NCBI GenBank assembly: GCA_038521825.1 | Contig: JBCBKL010000012.1 | Coordinates: 1-64,000 of the forward strand | DNA length: 64,000 bases | Direction: 5' to 3' | DNA from: JBCBKL01 sp038521825 | GTDB taxonomy: Bacteria; Pseudomonadota; Alphaproteobacteria; Rhodobacterales; Rhodobacteraceae | In this document: piece after piece, positions 42,050 through 50,579 of the stretch | Position numbering within the stretch: position 1 is the stretch's first letter | How the letters are laid out: every line of letters begins with the position of its first letter | Position numbers and translations under genes: made by a program | Notes under the pieces: generated by a model | Told to the model about the DNA's origin: nothing | The model's input: only the letters and a program-made list of their open reading frames with translations | Database searches by the model: none

Positions 42050-42567
42050 GGCAATTGTCCCTTCAGCACGTTCGGCAGACCGGCAACGACCTGCACCGCC
42101 AGATCGGCGTTTTCAGCAAGGGCGATATTCAACCGCCCCTGCGCCTCACGAAAGGCGCGGGCCATCGCGTTTTCCGGTACGATCCCCTGGCCTACCTCGT
42201 TGGAAACCACGACGAGCGGCGCGGGGCAGGCGAGACAGGCGTCGACGAACGCCTGCTGAGCCGCGCTCATATCCGCGTTTTCCATCATCTGATTGGTCAG
42301 CCACATCGTTGCACAATCCAGCAGAATGGCGGCGCGATCCGGAGTCGCGGAAAGTGGGGTGGCTATGTCAAACGGGGCCTCGATTGTCGTCCATTGCTGC
42401 CCGCGCCGATCTTTGTGTATCGAAATCCGATCTTTTGTCTCATCGTCCCATGCGCGCGCCGTTGCAACGTATACAGAAGGTAAGCCGCTGTTTACGATAA
42501 GATTTTCCGCAAAGCGCGATTTTCCTGAGGCCGCGCCGCCGAGAACGAAACTGAGAGGAGGCAACAT
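42046..42567 (-). CDS. cobU: Bifunctional adenosylcobinamide kinase / guanylyltransferase
   Basis: A 173-residue enzyme that phosphorylates adenosylcobinamide and then adds GMP in cobalamin assembly. The P-loop is VLGGAASGKSRFAE at the N-terminus. The guanylylated histidine region is ISIHKDRRGQQWTTIEAP, and the last motif is VSNEVGQGIVPENAMAR. The ATG at 42567 gives the family start; an ATG 23 codons upstream would run into the promoter zone of rpoH. Its stop overlaps the start of the phosphatase gene. Confidence 0.94.
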   Translation of the reverse strand: MLPPLSFVLGGAASGKSRFAENLIVNSGLPSVYVATARAWDDETKDRISIHKDRRGQQWTTIEAPFDIATPLSATPDRAAILLDCATMWLTNQMMENADMSAAQQAFVDACLACPAPLVVVSNEVGQGIVPENAMARAFREAQGRLNIALAENADLAVQVVAGLPNVLKGQLP

Positions 42568-42588
42568 TTCTGCGTTTTCTTTGTGAAC

Positions 42589-42617
42589 CGATCCCAAGCT
42601 CGATGCGTAACTAAGAC
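42589..42617 (+). promoter_or_regulatory. Candidate ECF (RpoE-like) promoter of the rpoH gene
   Basis: CGATCC (42589-42594) and TAAGAC (42612-42617), 17 bases apart, resemble the TGATCC / TAAGA elements known for the singlet-oxygen sigma factor RpoE that drives rpoHII in Rhodobacter sphaeroides. It is about 42 bases before the rpoH start. One base of the -35 differs. Confidence 0.35.
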
Positions 42618-42658
42618 AAGTGCGCAGAACAAGCATCGCCTCACAGGGGGATCACTGA

Positions 42659-43537
42659 ATGGCATTAGATAACGTTCGCGATATGTCCCTGTCCCGCACA
42701 GCCATGAAGGCTGAGTTGCTGGACGCGGAAACCGAACTCGCCCTCGCTTATGCTTGGCGCGACGAGCGGGACGAACAAGCCCTACATCGTTTGATCATGG
42801 CTTACATGCGCCTTGCAATCTCGATGGCGTCGAAGTTCAAGCGCTACGGCGCGCCCATGAACGACCTGATCCAGGAGGCTGGTCTGGGTCTTATGAAAGC
42901 CGCGGACAAGTTCGATCCGGATCGTGGTGTGCGATTTTCGACCTACGCGGTGTGGTGGATCAAGGCCAGCATTCAGGACTACGTGATGCGTAACTGGTCG
43001 ATGGTCCGAACCGGTTCTACCAGCAGTCAGAAGTCCCTATTCTTCAATATGCGCCGGGTGCAGGCCCGTCTGGAGCGTGAAAGTGCCGCCGCTGGCGAGG
43101 TTCTGGACAAACATCAGCTGCGGCAGATGATCTCGACCGAAATCGGTGTGCCCCTGCACGATGTCGAGATGATGGAAGGCCGCCTGTCCGGCTCGGATTA
43201 CTCGCTCAATGCCACTCAATCTGTCGATGACGAAGGCCGCGAATGGATCGAGGCGCTGGAAGATGAAAGCGCGCAGGCCGCCGAGGTGGTTGAGGACAGC
43301 CACGATAACGATCAGCTACGCGAATGGCTGCTGATGGCGCTGAACGGTTTGAATGATCGCGAACGCTTTATCGTACGCGAGCGGAAGCTGCGCGAGGATC
43401 CGCGCACGCTTGAGAGTTTGGGTGAAGAGTTGCGTTTGTCCAAGGAACGAGTGCGCCAGCTTGAGGCGGCCGCTTTTGCGAAGATGCGCAAGAGTCTTGA
43501 AACGCAGAGTAAGGAAGTGCTGCACTTCTTGGTATGA
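42659..43537 (+). CDS. rpoH: RpoH-family alternative sigma factor (RpoH2-type)
   Basis: A 292-residue sigma-32-type factor. Region 2 is intact (AYMRLAISMASKFKRYGAPM, DLIQEAGLGLMKAADKFDPD, VRFSTYAVWWIKASIQDYVM, and MRNWSMVRTGSTSSQKSLFF). Region 4 ends in SLGEELRLSKERVRQLEAAA. The -10 recognition segment and the spacing match the second RpoH of Rhodobacterales, which serves photo-oxidative and heat stress. A ChaN-like gene overlaps its stop by 4 bases, and a possible RpoE-type promoter precedes it. Confidence 0.93.
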   Translation: MALDNVRDMSLSRTAMKAELLDAETELALAYAWRDERDEQALHRLIMAYMRLAISMASKFKRYGAPMNDLIQEAGLGLMKAADKFDPDRGVRFSTYAVWWIKASIQDYVMRNWSMVRTGSTSSQKSLFFNMRRVQARLERESAAAGEVLDKHQLRQMISTEIGVPLHDVEMMEGRLSGSDYSLNATQSVDDEGREWIEALEDESAQAAEVVEDSHDNDQLREWLLMALNGLNDRERFIVRERKLREDPRTLESLGEELRLSKERVRQLEAAAFAKMRKSLETQSKEVLHFLV

Positions 43538-44325
43538 GTCGAACATCCCTCCGAAATCTCTTACTGGGCGCGGCTGTGTTGGCCGCGCCTTTGCTTTCGG
43601 CGGGTCCGCCGCCTGAAGCTCTGGATGCCGACATCGTTTTTCTGGGTGAAATCCACGACAATCCGCAGCACCATATCGTTCAGGCGGAATGGGTCGCGGC
43701 GGTGCAGCCAAAGGCCGTGGTCTTTGAGATGCTGACCGATGCTCAGGCAGAGCGCGTGACGCCTGAACTGGTCGCCGATCCGGGCCGCATGGCCGAGGTG
43801 CTGGAATGGGCGGCTTCGGGATGGCCGGATTTCGCCCTCTATCATCCGATATTTGCAGCGGCGCCCAATGCGCTCGTGATTGGGGCCGGTCTGCCGCGCG
43901 CGCGTCTTGGTGATCTGCAATCCGTTTCCATCGCCGAGATCTTTGGAGCGGAGGCAGAGCTATTTGCTCTCGACCGTCCACTGGCAGACGAACAGCAGGC
44001 CGCCCGCGAGGGGCTGCAGTTCGCCGCCCATTGCGACGCGCTGCCAGCTGAGATGCTGCCAATGATGGTCGATATCCAGCGCCTGCGTGATGCATACCTC
44101 GCGCGTGCAACGCTTCGGGCGCTGGAAATGACAGGCGGTCCGGTCGCGGTCATCACCGGCAACGGCCATGCCCGGCGGGATTGGGGTGCCCCGTCTATGA
44201 TCGATGGGCCCGCGGTTTTCGTGTTGGGCCAGAGCGAAAACGGTGCGGGTCCCGAAGGTGGCTTTGATCTGGTTCTTGATGCAACTCCTGCGGAGCGGCC
44301 CGATCCGTGCGCTGCGTTCCGCTAG
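43534..44325 (+). CDS. ChaN family haem-binding protein
   Basis: A 263-residue protein of the ChaN/DUF399 family. A signal peptide is seen (LRNLLLGAAVLAAPLLSA) but no lipobox cysteine, so it is probably a soluble periplasmic form rather than the usual lipoprotein. Family phrases are DADIVFLGEIHDNPQHHIVQ and GGPVAVITGNGHARRDWGAP. ChaN of Campylobacter binds haem pairs. Its coupling to an rpoH-type sigma gene (ATGA overlap) suggests a role in oxidative stress. Confidence 0.88.
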   Translation: MSRTSLRNLLLGAAVLAAPLLSAGPPPEALDADIVFLGEIHDNPQHHIVQAEWVAAVQPKAVVFEMLTDAQAERVTPELVADPGRMAEVLEWAASGWPDFALYHPIFAAAPNALVIGAGLPRARLGDLQSVSIAEIFGAEAELFALDRPLADEQQAAREGLQFAAHCDALPAEMLPMMVDIQRLRDAYLARATLRALEMTGGPVAVITGNGHARRDWGAPSMIDGPAVFVLGQSENGAGPEGGFDLVLDATPAERPDPCAAFR

Positions 44326-44379
44326 GGGCTGGCAGATATCGTATGTGGCCCTTATGGTCAGCGCGATGAAGGGGGCCAT

Positions 44380-45576
44380 ATGCTTGACGGCAAACGTATT
44401 CTTCTGATCGTGACGGGTGGGATCGCCGCCTACAAGTCTCTCGATCTGATCCGCCGGCTACGCGAACGCGGCGCATCGGTGACGCCTGTCATGACGAAAG
44501 CGGCTGAGGAATTCGTGACGCCGCTGTCGCTATCGGCGTTGGCGGGCGAAAAGGTTTATCGCGATCTCTTTGATCTGACGGACGAGGCAGAGATGGGTCA
44601 TATCCAGCTGTCGCGTGCCTCCGATCTGCTGCTGGTGGCTCCGGCTACGGCGGATGTGATGGCAAAGGTGGCGCAGGGCCGGGCGGATGATCTTGCTACG
44701 ACCCTGCTTTTGGCGACCGACACGCCCGTGATGATCGTCCCTGCGATGAATGTACGGATGTGGAACCACCCAGCCACGCAACGGAACCTCGCCACGCTCA
44801 AGGAAGACGGCGTTTCGGTCGTTGGCCCAAATGACGGCGATATGGCCTGCGGTGAATTCGGACCGGGGCGCATGGCCGAACCGCTGGAGGTCGTCGATGC
44901 CATCGCGGCGCATTTTTCGGCGGGGCCATTGGCGGGCAGGCGTATCATCGTCACGTCAGGGCCGACGCATGAGCCGATCGATCCGGTGCGCTACATCGCC
45001 AACCGATCGTCGGGCGCGCAGGGCACGGCCATCGCGCGGGCGCTGGCGGCCCTCGGGGCCGAGGTGGTTTTTGTTACCGGCCCGGCCGAGGTCGATGCGC
45101 CCGATGGTGTGATCTTGCGCCCGGTCGAAACGGCGGCCGAGATGCTTGTGGCGGTCGAGGGCGCGCTACCCGCCGATGCCGCCATCTTTGCCGCCGCTGT
45201 TGCCGACTGGCGCATAGACGGGGCCAGCAATCGCAAGCTCAAGAAATCCAAGGACGGCCTGCCCGCTCTCGAATTGACGGAGAACCCTGACATCCTGGCC
45301 CGCGTGGCCGGGCTTGCCGAGGGACGGCCAGCCCTTGTCGTCGGGTTCGCAGCTGAGACGGACGACGTTGAGAGCAACGCGATCGCCAAGCGTGAACGGA
45401 AAGGCTGCGATTGGATCGTGGCCAATGACGTCTCACCCGAAACGGGGATCATGGGCGGGTCCGAGAATGCGGTGACTTTGATTTCGGCCGATGGGGCCGA
45501 GCGGTGGCCCCGTATGTCGAAGGAGGAGGTTGCCCAGCGTCTGGCCGACCGCATCGCGCGGGCTATCGGGCCATGA
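44380..45576 (+). CDS. coaBC: Bifunctional phosphopantothenoylcysteine decarboxylase / phosphopantothenate--cysteine ligase
   Basis: A 398-residue fusion that makes 4'-phosphopantetheine for coenzyme A. The N-terminal FMN decarboxylase has the phrases VTGGIAAYKSLDLIRRL, PAMNVRMWNHP and ACGEFGPGRMAEP. The C-terminal ligase has IIVTSGPTHEPIDPVRYIAN and AVADWRIDGASNRKLKK. The length matches the family. dut overlaps its stop by 4 bases, as often in bacteria. Confidence 0.96.
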   Translation: MLDGKRILLIVTGGIAAYKSLDLIRRLRERGASVTPVMTKAAEEFVTPLSLSALAGEKVYRDLFDLTDEAEMGHIQLSRASDLLLVAPATADVMAKVAQGRADDLATTLLLATDTPVMIVPAMNVRMWNHPATQRNLATLKEDGVSVVGPNDGDMACGEFGPGRMAEPLEVVDAIAAHFSAGPLAGRRIIVTSGPTHEPIDPVRYIANRSSGAQGTAIARALAALGAEVVFVTGPAEVDAPDGVILRPVETAAEMLVAVEGALPADAAIFAAAVADWRIDGASNRKLKKSKDGLPALELTENPDILARVAGLAEGRPALVVGFAAETDDVESNAIAKRERKGCDWIVANDVSPETGIMGGSENAVTLISADGAERWPRMSKEEVAQRLADRIARAIGP

Positions 45577-46028
45577 TCGGCATTCGCCTCACATGGGCCG
45601 ACGAGGCGGACCGTACCGTGCCGCTCCCTCGGTACGAGACAGCAGGCGCCGCGGGCGCTGACATCCGGGCAAACCTGCCCGGTCAGGCACCCGTGACCCT
45701 TGCGCCCGCGCAGCGTGCGCTGATCCCGACTGGTCTGCATATGGAGATCCCGGAAGGATACGAGGTACAGGTTCGCCCCCGTTCTGGTTTGGCCCTGAAA
45801 CACGGCATTGCGCTGGTCAACAGCCCCGGCACCATCGACTGCGATTACCGCGGCCCGGTGGGTGTCATCCTGCTCAACACCAGCGCAGAGCCATTCACGG
45901 TCGAGCATGGGGACCGCATCGCCCAGATTGTCGTGGCCCCTGTGGTGCAAGGCGCCTTCGAGATCACGGGCGATTTGAGCGTCAGCGCCCGGGGGCAGGG
46001 CGGCTTTGGCTCGACCGGTCGGTCATAG
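45573..46028 (+). CDS. dut: dUTP diphosphatase
   Basis: A 151-residue trimeric dUTPase that keeps uracil out of DNA and supplies dUMP. The five motifs are seen in order: AGAAGADIRANL, PRSGLALKHG, VNSPGTIDCDYRGPVGVILL (catalytic aspartate and tyrosine), HGDRIAQIVVAP, and RGQGGFGSTGRS at the C-terminus. The start overlaps coaBC by 4 bases. Confidence 0.97.
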   Translation: MIGIRLTWADEADRTVPLPRYETAGAAGADIRANLPGQAPVTLAPAQRALIPTGLHMEIPEGYEVQVRPRSGLALKHGIALVNSPGTIDCDYRGPVGVILLNTSAEPFTVEHGDRIAQIVVAPVVQGAFEITGDLSVSARGQGGFGSTGRS

Positions 46029-46030
46029 CG

Positions 46031-47107
46031 ATGCTGGTTATCGTTCTTCTTGCTCTCGCGATCTGGTTTGGCGGCCGCTGGGCCAACGTCCCTCCATCGG
46101 CCCGCTGGATCATGCTGGGCCTGCTTTATATCGCAATTCTCGCCATGCATATCGTGTTGCCAGATGGCCATCCGCTGCGTGATGCGACCGGTGACAGCGA
46201 AATGGTGTGGCTGGCCGTTGGTGCTCTGGCGGGTCTGATCGTGCTTTATCGCCAAGGGCTGAAACGGGTGCGGGTGCGGGCCAAAGAGATCGAAGATGCC
46301 CGCGATGCGGAACAGCAGGTGGGCCCCTTTTCCGATGCGGAGCTCAACCGATATGCCCGCCACATCGTATTGCGTGAAATTGGCGGAGGCGGCCAGCGCG
46401 CCATCAAGAGCGCCAAGGTGCTGGTGATCGGAGCCGGTGGCCTTGGCTCGCCGGTCTTGCAGTACCTCGCGGCCGCGGGCGTGGGCGTAATCGGCGTGAT
46501 CGACGACGATGCGGTGGAGAACACCAACCTTCAGCGGCAAGTCATTCACACCGATGACAATATCGGCATGCCCAAGGTCTTTTCGGCCAAGGCCGCCTGC
46601 GAGGCGCAGAATCCGTTCATCACGATCCGCCCCTACAATCGCCGCTTGACCGAAGAGATCGCCGCAGATCTCTTTGCAGATTATGACCTCATCATCGATG
46701 GGACGGACAATTTCGAAACGCGGTACCTGTCGAACCGGGTCGCGGCCTCGCTTGGAAAGCCGCTGATTTCCGGCGCATTGACGCAGTGGGAAGGGCAACT
46801 CTCTGTTTTCGATCCTGCCAAGGGCGGCCCCTGTTATCGCTGCGTCTTCCCCGAGGCCCCCGCGCCCGAGCTTGCCCCGAATTGTGCAGAGGCGGGGGTG
46901 ATCGGCCCGCTGCCCGGCGTGGTCGGTACGATGATGGCGGTCGAAGCGCTCAAAATCATTGCAGATGCGGGTCACGTCATGCGCGGTGAGATGCTGATCT
47001 ATGACGCGCTCTATGGTGAAAGCCGCAGGATCACCCTTAATAAAAGGGAAGACTGCCCCGATTGCGGACCCAAGGCCAAACCGGCCACCGACGAGGGTGC
47101 GGCCTAG
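46031..47107 (+). CDS. moeB: MoeB/ThiF family adenylyltransferase with N-terminal membrane helices
   Basis: A 358-residue E1-like enzyme that adenylates the C-terminus of a sulfur carrier such as MoaD or ThiS. The nucleotide motif is VIGAGGLGSPVLQYLAAAGV, the arginine phrase is ENTNLQRQVIH, and a zinc site is made by CYRC and CPDC. Before the domain (about residues 1-75) lie three hydrophobic stretches (for example WIMLGLLYIAILAMHIVL and MVWLAVGALAGLIVLYR), which would anchor it to the membrane. Known MoeB proteins are soluble. The gene follows dut after 2 bases. Confidence 0.9.
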   Translation: MLVIVLLALAIWFGGRWANVPPSARWIMLGLLYIAILAMHIVLPDGHPLRDATGDSEMVWLAVGALAGLIVLYRQGLKRVRVRAKEIEDARDAEQQVGPFSDAELNRYARHIVLREIGGGGQRAIKSAKVLVIGAGGLGSPVLQYLAAAGVGVIGVIDDDAVENTNLQRQVIHTDDNIGMPKVFSAKAACEAQNPFITIRPYNRRLTEEIAADLFADYDLIIDGTDNFETRYLSNRVAASLGKPLISGALTQWEGQLSVFDPAKGGPCYRCVFPEAPAPELAPNCAEAGVIGPLPGVVGTMMAVEALKIIADAGHVMRGEMLIYDALYGESRRITLNKREDCPDCGPKAKPATDEGAA

Positions 47108-47132
47108 GGCAACCCATAAAGGAATGCATGTG

Positions 47133-49145
47133 ATGACAAACCCCCTGCTCGAGGATTGGTCAACGCCGTTCGAAGTGCCGCCCTTTGACCGGATCACCGA
47201 TGACGATTTTGCCCCGGCGGTCGAGGATGCGCTAACCCGTCACCGGCGTGAGATCGACGCAATCGCCACGAGCGACGCCGATCCCGATTTTGCCAATACA
47301 ATCGAGGCGCTTGAGGCCGCAGGGCGCGATTTGGGCAAGGTGCTGGGGGTTTTCTTCAACGTTGCGGGTGCTGACAGCAATCCGGCCCGCGAAGCACTGC
47401 AGCGCGACTTCTCGCCCAAGCTGGCGGCCCATTATGCAGAGATTTCGGCCAATAAGGCGCTCTTTGCCCGTGTCGCCGCGATCTGGGACCGGCGCGATGA
47501 TCTGGAACTGACCGGCGAACAGGCGCGGGTTCTGATGCTGACGCATCGCGGTTTCGTCCGTGCCGGCGCTGCTTTGGAGGGCGCGGCCGAGACCCGGATG
47601 AAAGAGATCAAGGGCCGCCTTGCCGAACTTGGGACTGCGTTCACCCAGAACCTGCTTGCCGATGAGCGGGACTGGTACATGGAGCTGGACGGCAACGATC
47701 TGGTCGGCCTGCCGCAGTTCGTCGTTGAGGCGGCCAAGGCCGCGGGCGACGAGAAGGGCGCGGGCGGCCCGGTGGTGACGCTGTCCAGGTCTATCATCGT
47801 GCCGTTCTTGCAATTCTCCCCCCGCCGAGAATTGCGGGAAAGGGCCTACAATGCCTGGACGGCGCGGGGTGCAAATGGCGGCGAGACAGACAACCGCGCC
47901 ATCGCCGCCGAGATCCTGAAACTGCGCGAAGAACGCGCGACGCTTTTAGGCTATGACAGTTTCGCGGCCTATAAGCTCGAAACCGAGATGGCCAAAACGC
48001 CCGCTGCCGTGCGCGATCTTTTGATGCAGGTCTGGGAACCGGCCAAAGCGCAGGCCAACGCCGATGCCTGGGTTCTGGGTCAGATGATGCAGAACGACGG
48101 TGTTCAGGGTGAGCTGGAGCCGTGGGACTGGCGCTATTACGCGGAAAAGCGGCGCAAGGAACTGCATGACCTCGATGAGGCCGAGCTGAAACCATACCTG
48201 CAGCTTGAAAACATGATCGAGGCCGCGTTTTCCTGTGCCAAGCGGCTCTTTGATCTTGATTTCGAACCGCTCGACATCCCGCTCTATCACCCGGATTGCC
48301 GCGCGTGGGAGGTGACCCGCGATGGCGAGCACCTTGCGGTGTTTGTCGGCGACTATTTCGCGCGCGGCTCGAAACGGTCAGGGGCCTGGTGCAGCGCGAT
48401 GCGCAGCCAGGCCAAGTACCCCGAGGATCAGGCCCCCATCGTTGTGAATGTCTGCAACTTTGCCAAGGGCGATCCGGCCTTGCTGAGCTATGACGATGCC
48501 CGCACGCTGTTCCACGAATTCGGACACGCCCTGCATCAGATGCTGTCTGATGTGACCTACGAAAGCGTCTCGGGCACGTCCGTCGCCCGCGATTTCGTGG
48601 AATTGCCCAGCCAGCTTTACGAACATTGGCTGGATCTACCGCAGGTTCTGCAGAGCCATGCGATCCACGCTGAAACTGGTGAGCCCATGCCGCAGGTCAT
48701 GATCGACCGGGTTATCAAGGCATCGACCTATGACATGGGGTTCCAGACGGTGGAATACATCGCGTCGGCGCTTGTGGATCTCGGGTTTCACGATGGGCCT
48801 GCTCCGGCGGATCCGATGCAGAAACAGGCCGAGATGCTGGCAGAAATCGACATGCCCCGTGCCATCGACATGCGCCATGCGACGCCGCACTTCGCCCATG
48901 TCTTTGCTGGCGACGGCTATTCTTCGGGCTATTACAGCTACATGTGGTCCGAGGTTATGGACGCGGATGCGTTTGAGGCGTTCGAAGAGACCGGCGATGC
49001 CTTTGACCCAGACAAGGCCAAGGCACTGGAGGAGTTCATCCTTTCAACCGGGGGCAGCCGCGATGCCGAGGAACTCTATGTCGCGTTCCGCGGTCGCCTG
49101 CCGGGGGTTGACGCGCTGCTGAAGGGGCGCGGGTTGGCGGCCTAG
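47133..49145 (+). CDS. M3 family oligopeptidase (oligopeptidase A / Dcp type)
   Basis: A 670-residue zinc peptidase. The active site is FHEFGHALHQML (HExxH), with the third zinc ligand a glutamate in the following YESVSGTSVARDFVELPSQ. The substrate-binding end includes GYSSGYYSYMWSEVMDADAF. There is no signal peptide, so it degrades peptides in the cytoplasm. The ATG at 47133 follows AAAGGA; two other ATG/GTG codons lie within 9 bases. Confidence 0.93.
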   Translation: MTNPLLEDWSTPFEVPPFDRITDDDFAPAVEDALTRHRREIDAIATSDADPDFANTIEALEAAGRDLGKVLGVFFNVAGADSNPAREALQRDFSPKLAAHYAEISANKALFARVAAIWDRRDDLELTGEQARVLMLTHRGFVRAGAALEGAAETRMKEIKGRLAELGTAFTQNLLADERDWYMELDGNDLVGLPQFVVEAAKAAGDEKGAGGPVVTLSRSIIVPFLQFSPRRELRERAYNAWTARGANGGETDNRAIAAEILKLREERATLLGYDSFAAYKLETEMAKTPAAVRDLLMQVWEPAKAQANADAWVLGQMMQNDGVQGELEPWDWRYYAEKRRKELHDLDEAELKPYLQLENMIEAAFSCAKRLFDLDFEPLDIPLYHPDCRAWEVTRDGEHLAVFVGDYFARGSKRSGAWCSAMRSQAKYPEDQAPIVVNVCNFAKGDPALLSYDDARTLFHEFGHALHQMLSDVTYESVSGTSVARDFVELPSQLYEHWLDLPQVLQSHAIHAETGEPMPQVMIDRVIKASTYDMGFQTVEYIASALVDLGFHDGPAPADPMQKQAEMLAEIDMPRAIDMRHATPHFAHVFAGDGYSSGYYSYMWSEVMDADAFEAFEETGDAFDPDKAKALEEFILSTGGSRDAEELYVAFRGRLPGVDALLKGRGLAA

Positions 49146-49147
49146 CC

Positions 49148-50080
49148 TCAATATCCCAGCGACCGATCCACGAGGTGGAGGAATGGCTCGCCTGCTTCGC
49201 CCCGGCGCACGTTTTCGGCGATGGTTTTGGCGGCGTATCTTGCGCGGGTTTCGGAGGCGATGTGGGGTGTGACGGTCACGTTTGAATGGTGCCAGTAGGG
49301 GTGTTCTGGCGGCAGCGGTTCGGTGCGGAAAACGTCGAGCGTCGCGTGCCCGATTTGCCCCGCGTTCAGCGCGGCAAGCAACGCATCGTCGTCGATCAGC
49401 GGCCCGCGTCCCGGGTTTATGATGACGGCGCCTTTTGGCATCAGCGCCAGCCGTTCCGAACTGAGCAGGTTGGTCGTTGCGGGTGTGTCGGGCAACAGCA
49501 GGACGAGGATTTCAGAGCGGGTCAGGACCGTGTGAAGCCCATCGTCACCGTTATGGCATGCGATCCCATCGACCGCCTTTGGTGACCGGCTCCACCCAGC
49601 AACATCAAACCCGATCTGGGCCAGCATCCGGGCGCAGGCCGCCCCCAGTTCGCCCAGCCCCAGCACACCAACGCGTCGCTCAAATGCAAGGGGCGGCACG
49701 ACCGGGTCCCAGACGCCGGACTGCCCCTTGATCTGCGCATCCATCCCAAGGTGATGGCGCAGTACATGCCCTGTCACCCATTCGACCATCCCCTGCGTCA
49801 GCCCGGGATCGACCATGCGGGCCAATGGCGCTTTGAGGGTGGGGTTGTGAACGACCGCCTCGACCCCGGCCCAGAGGTTCAGGACGGCCTTGAGCCGGGT
49901 GTAGGGTGTGAAGTCCTGAACCGGTGAATTCGGAGCATAGACGATATAGTCGACCTCGCCCGCACTCATGCTGGTTGCGAGCTTCGCTTCGATGCCGACC
50001 GCTGCCAAGGCTTCGCGCAAGGTGCTCTCGTATTCGGTCCAGCGTTTCTCGGTCGCGGCAAAAAGGATTTTGGCGGTCAC
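49148..50080 (-). CDS. ghrA: Glyoxylate/hydroxypyruvate reductase A
   Basis: A 310-residue NAD(P)H-dependent 2-hydroxyacid dehydrogenase of the GhrA type. The nucleotide phrase is VGVLGLGELGAACARMLAQI. The catalytic residues are the arginine in NPGRGPLIDDDALLAAL, a glutamate in DVFRTEPLPPEHPYW, and the histidine in TPHIASETRARY. It reduces glyoxylate or hydroxypyruvate. It is coupled to the upstream VOC gene by a 4-base overlap. Confidence 0.94.
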   Translation of the reverse strand: MTAKILFAATEKRWTEYESTLREALAAVGIEAKLATSMSAGEVDYIVYAPNSPVQDFTPYTRLKAVLNLWAGVEAVVHNPTLKAPLARMVDPGLTQGMVEWVTGHVLRHHLGMDAQIKGQSGVWDPVVPPLAFERRVGVLGLGELGAACARMLAQIGFDVAGWSRSPKAVDGIACHNGDDGLHTVLTRSEILVLLLPDTPATTNLLSSERLALMPKGAVIINPGRGPLIDDDALLAALNAGQIGHATLDVFRTEPLPPEHPYWHHSNVTVTPHIASETRARYAAKTIAENVRRGEAGEPFLHLVDRSLGY

Positions 50081-50487
50081 TTGGCGAAGGTCCCACCAAA
50101 GTCGGCCATGCCCTTGATCTCGATCGGGTTGCCGGACGGATCGGTAAAGAACATGGTGCTTTGCTCGCCCGGCTCATCCTCAAACCGGATCTGCGGTTTC
50201 AGGATGAATTCAAGGCCACGGGCCGTCAGCCTGTCGGCCAGCGCCCGCCATTCGGCCATGGGCAGGACGGCCCCGAAATGCGGCATCGGTACATCGCGAT
50301 CGCCCACTTTGCCTGTGGGCTGGCTTTCGAACGGCTTGCCCAGATGGCAGCTGAGTTGATGGCCGAAGAAATCGAAATCGACCCACGTGTCGGTCGAGCG
50401 TCCCTCCTCACATTCCAACAAGCCACGATAGAACGCGCGGGTTTTGTCCAGATCGGTGACGTTGATCGCAAGGTGGAAGAGGGTCAT
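50077..50487 (-). CDS. VOC family protein
   Basis: A 136-residue vicinal-oxygen-chelate protein with the phrases LFHLAINVTDLDKTRAFYRG and TMFFTDPSGNPIEIKGMADF. Candidate metal ligands are His5, a histidine in MPHFGAV and the glutamate of PIEIKG. It resembles extradiol dioxygenase-like or glyoxalase-like members of unknown substrate. It is divergent from a LysR gene and coupled to ghrA, so a pathway producing an oxoacid may link the two. Confidence 0.87.
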   Translation of the reverse strand: MTLFHLAINVTDLDKTRAFYRGLLECEEGRSTDTWVDFDFFGHQLSCHLGKPFESQPTGKVGDRDVPMPHFGAVLPMAEWRALADRLTARGLEFILKPQIRFEDEPGEQSTMFFTDPSGNPIEIKGMADFGGTFAK

Positions 50488-50552
50488 CGCGCAGGCTCCT
50501 TACAGTCTGGTCAATGTCATAGGAAAGTCGCTAAAAAAAGAAAAACCCACTA

Positions 50553-50573
50553 TTCCGTCTTTAAAAGAAGGAA
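50553..50573. promoter_or_regulatory. Imperfect palindrome overlapping a LysR ribosome site
   Basis: A 21-base palindrome with arms TTCC-TCTTT and AAAGA-GGAA lies just before the LysR start and covers its AGAAGGA ribosome site. It could be an operator for that LysR protein or a hairpin that hides the ribosome site in RNA. Confidence 0.4.
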
Positions 50574-50579
50574 ATACCG

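Noticed and set aside
45845..47197. 450-codon frame antisense to dut and moeB
   Set aside because: Shadow of two well-supported genes, with low-complexity, histidine- and aspartate-rich translation.
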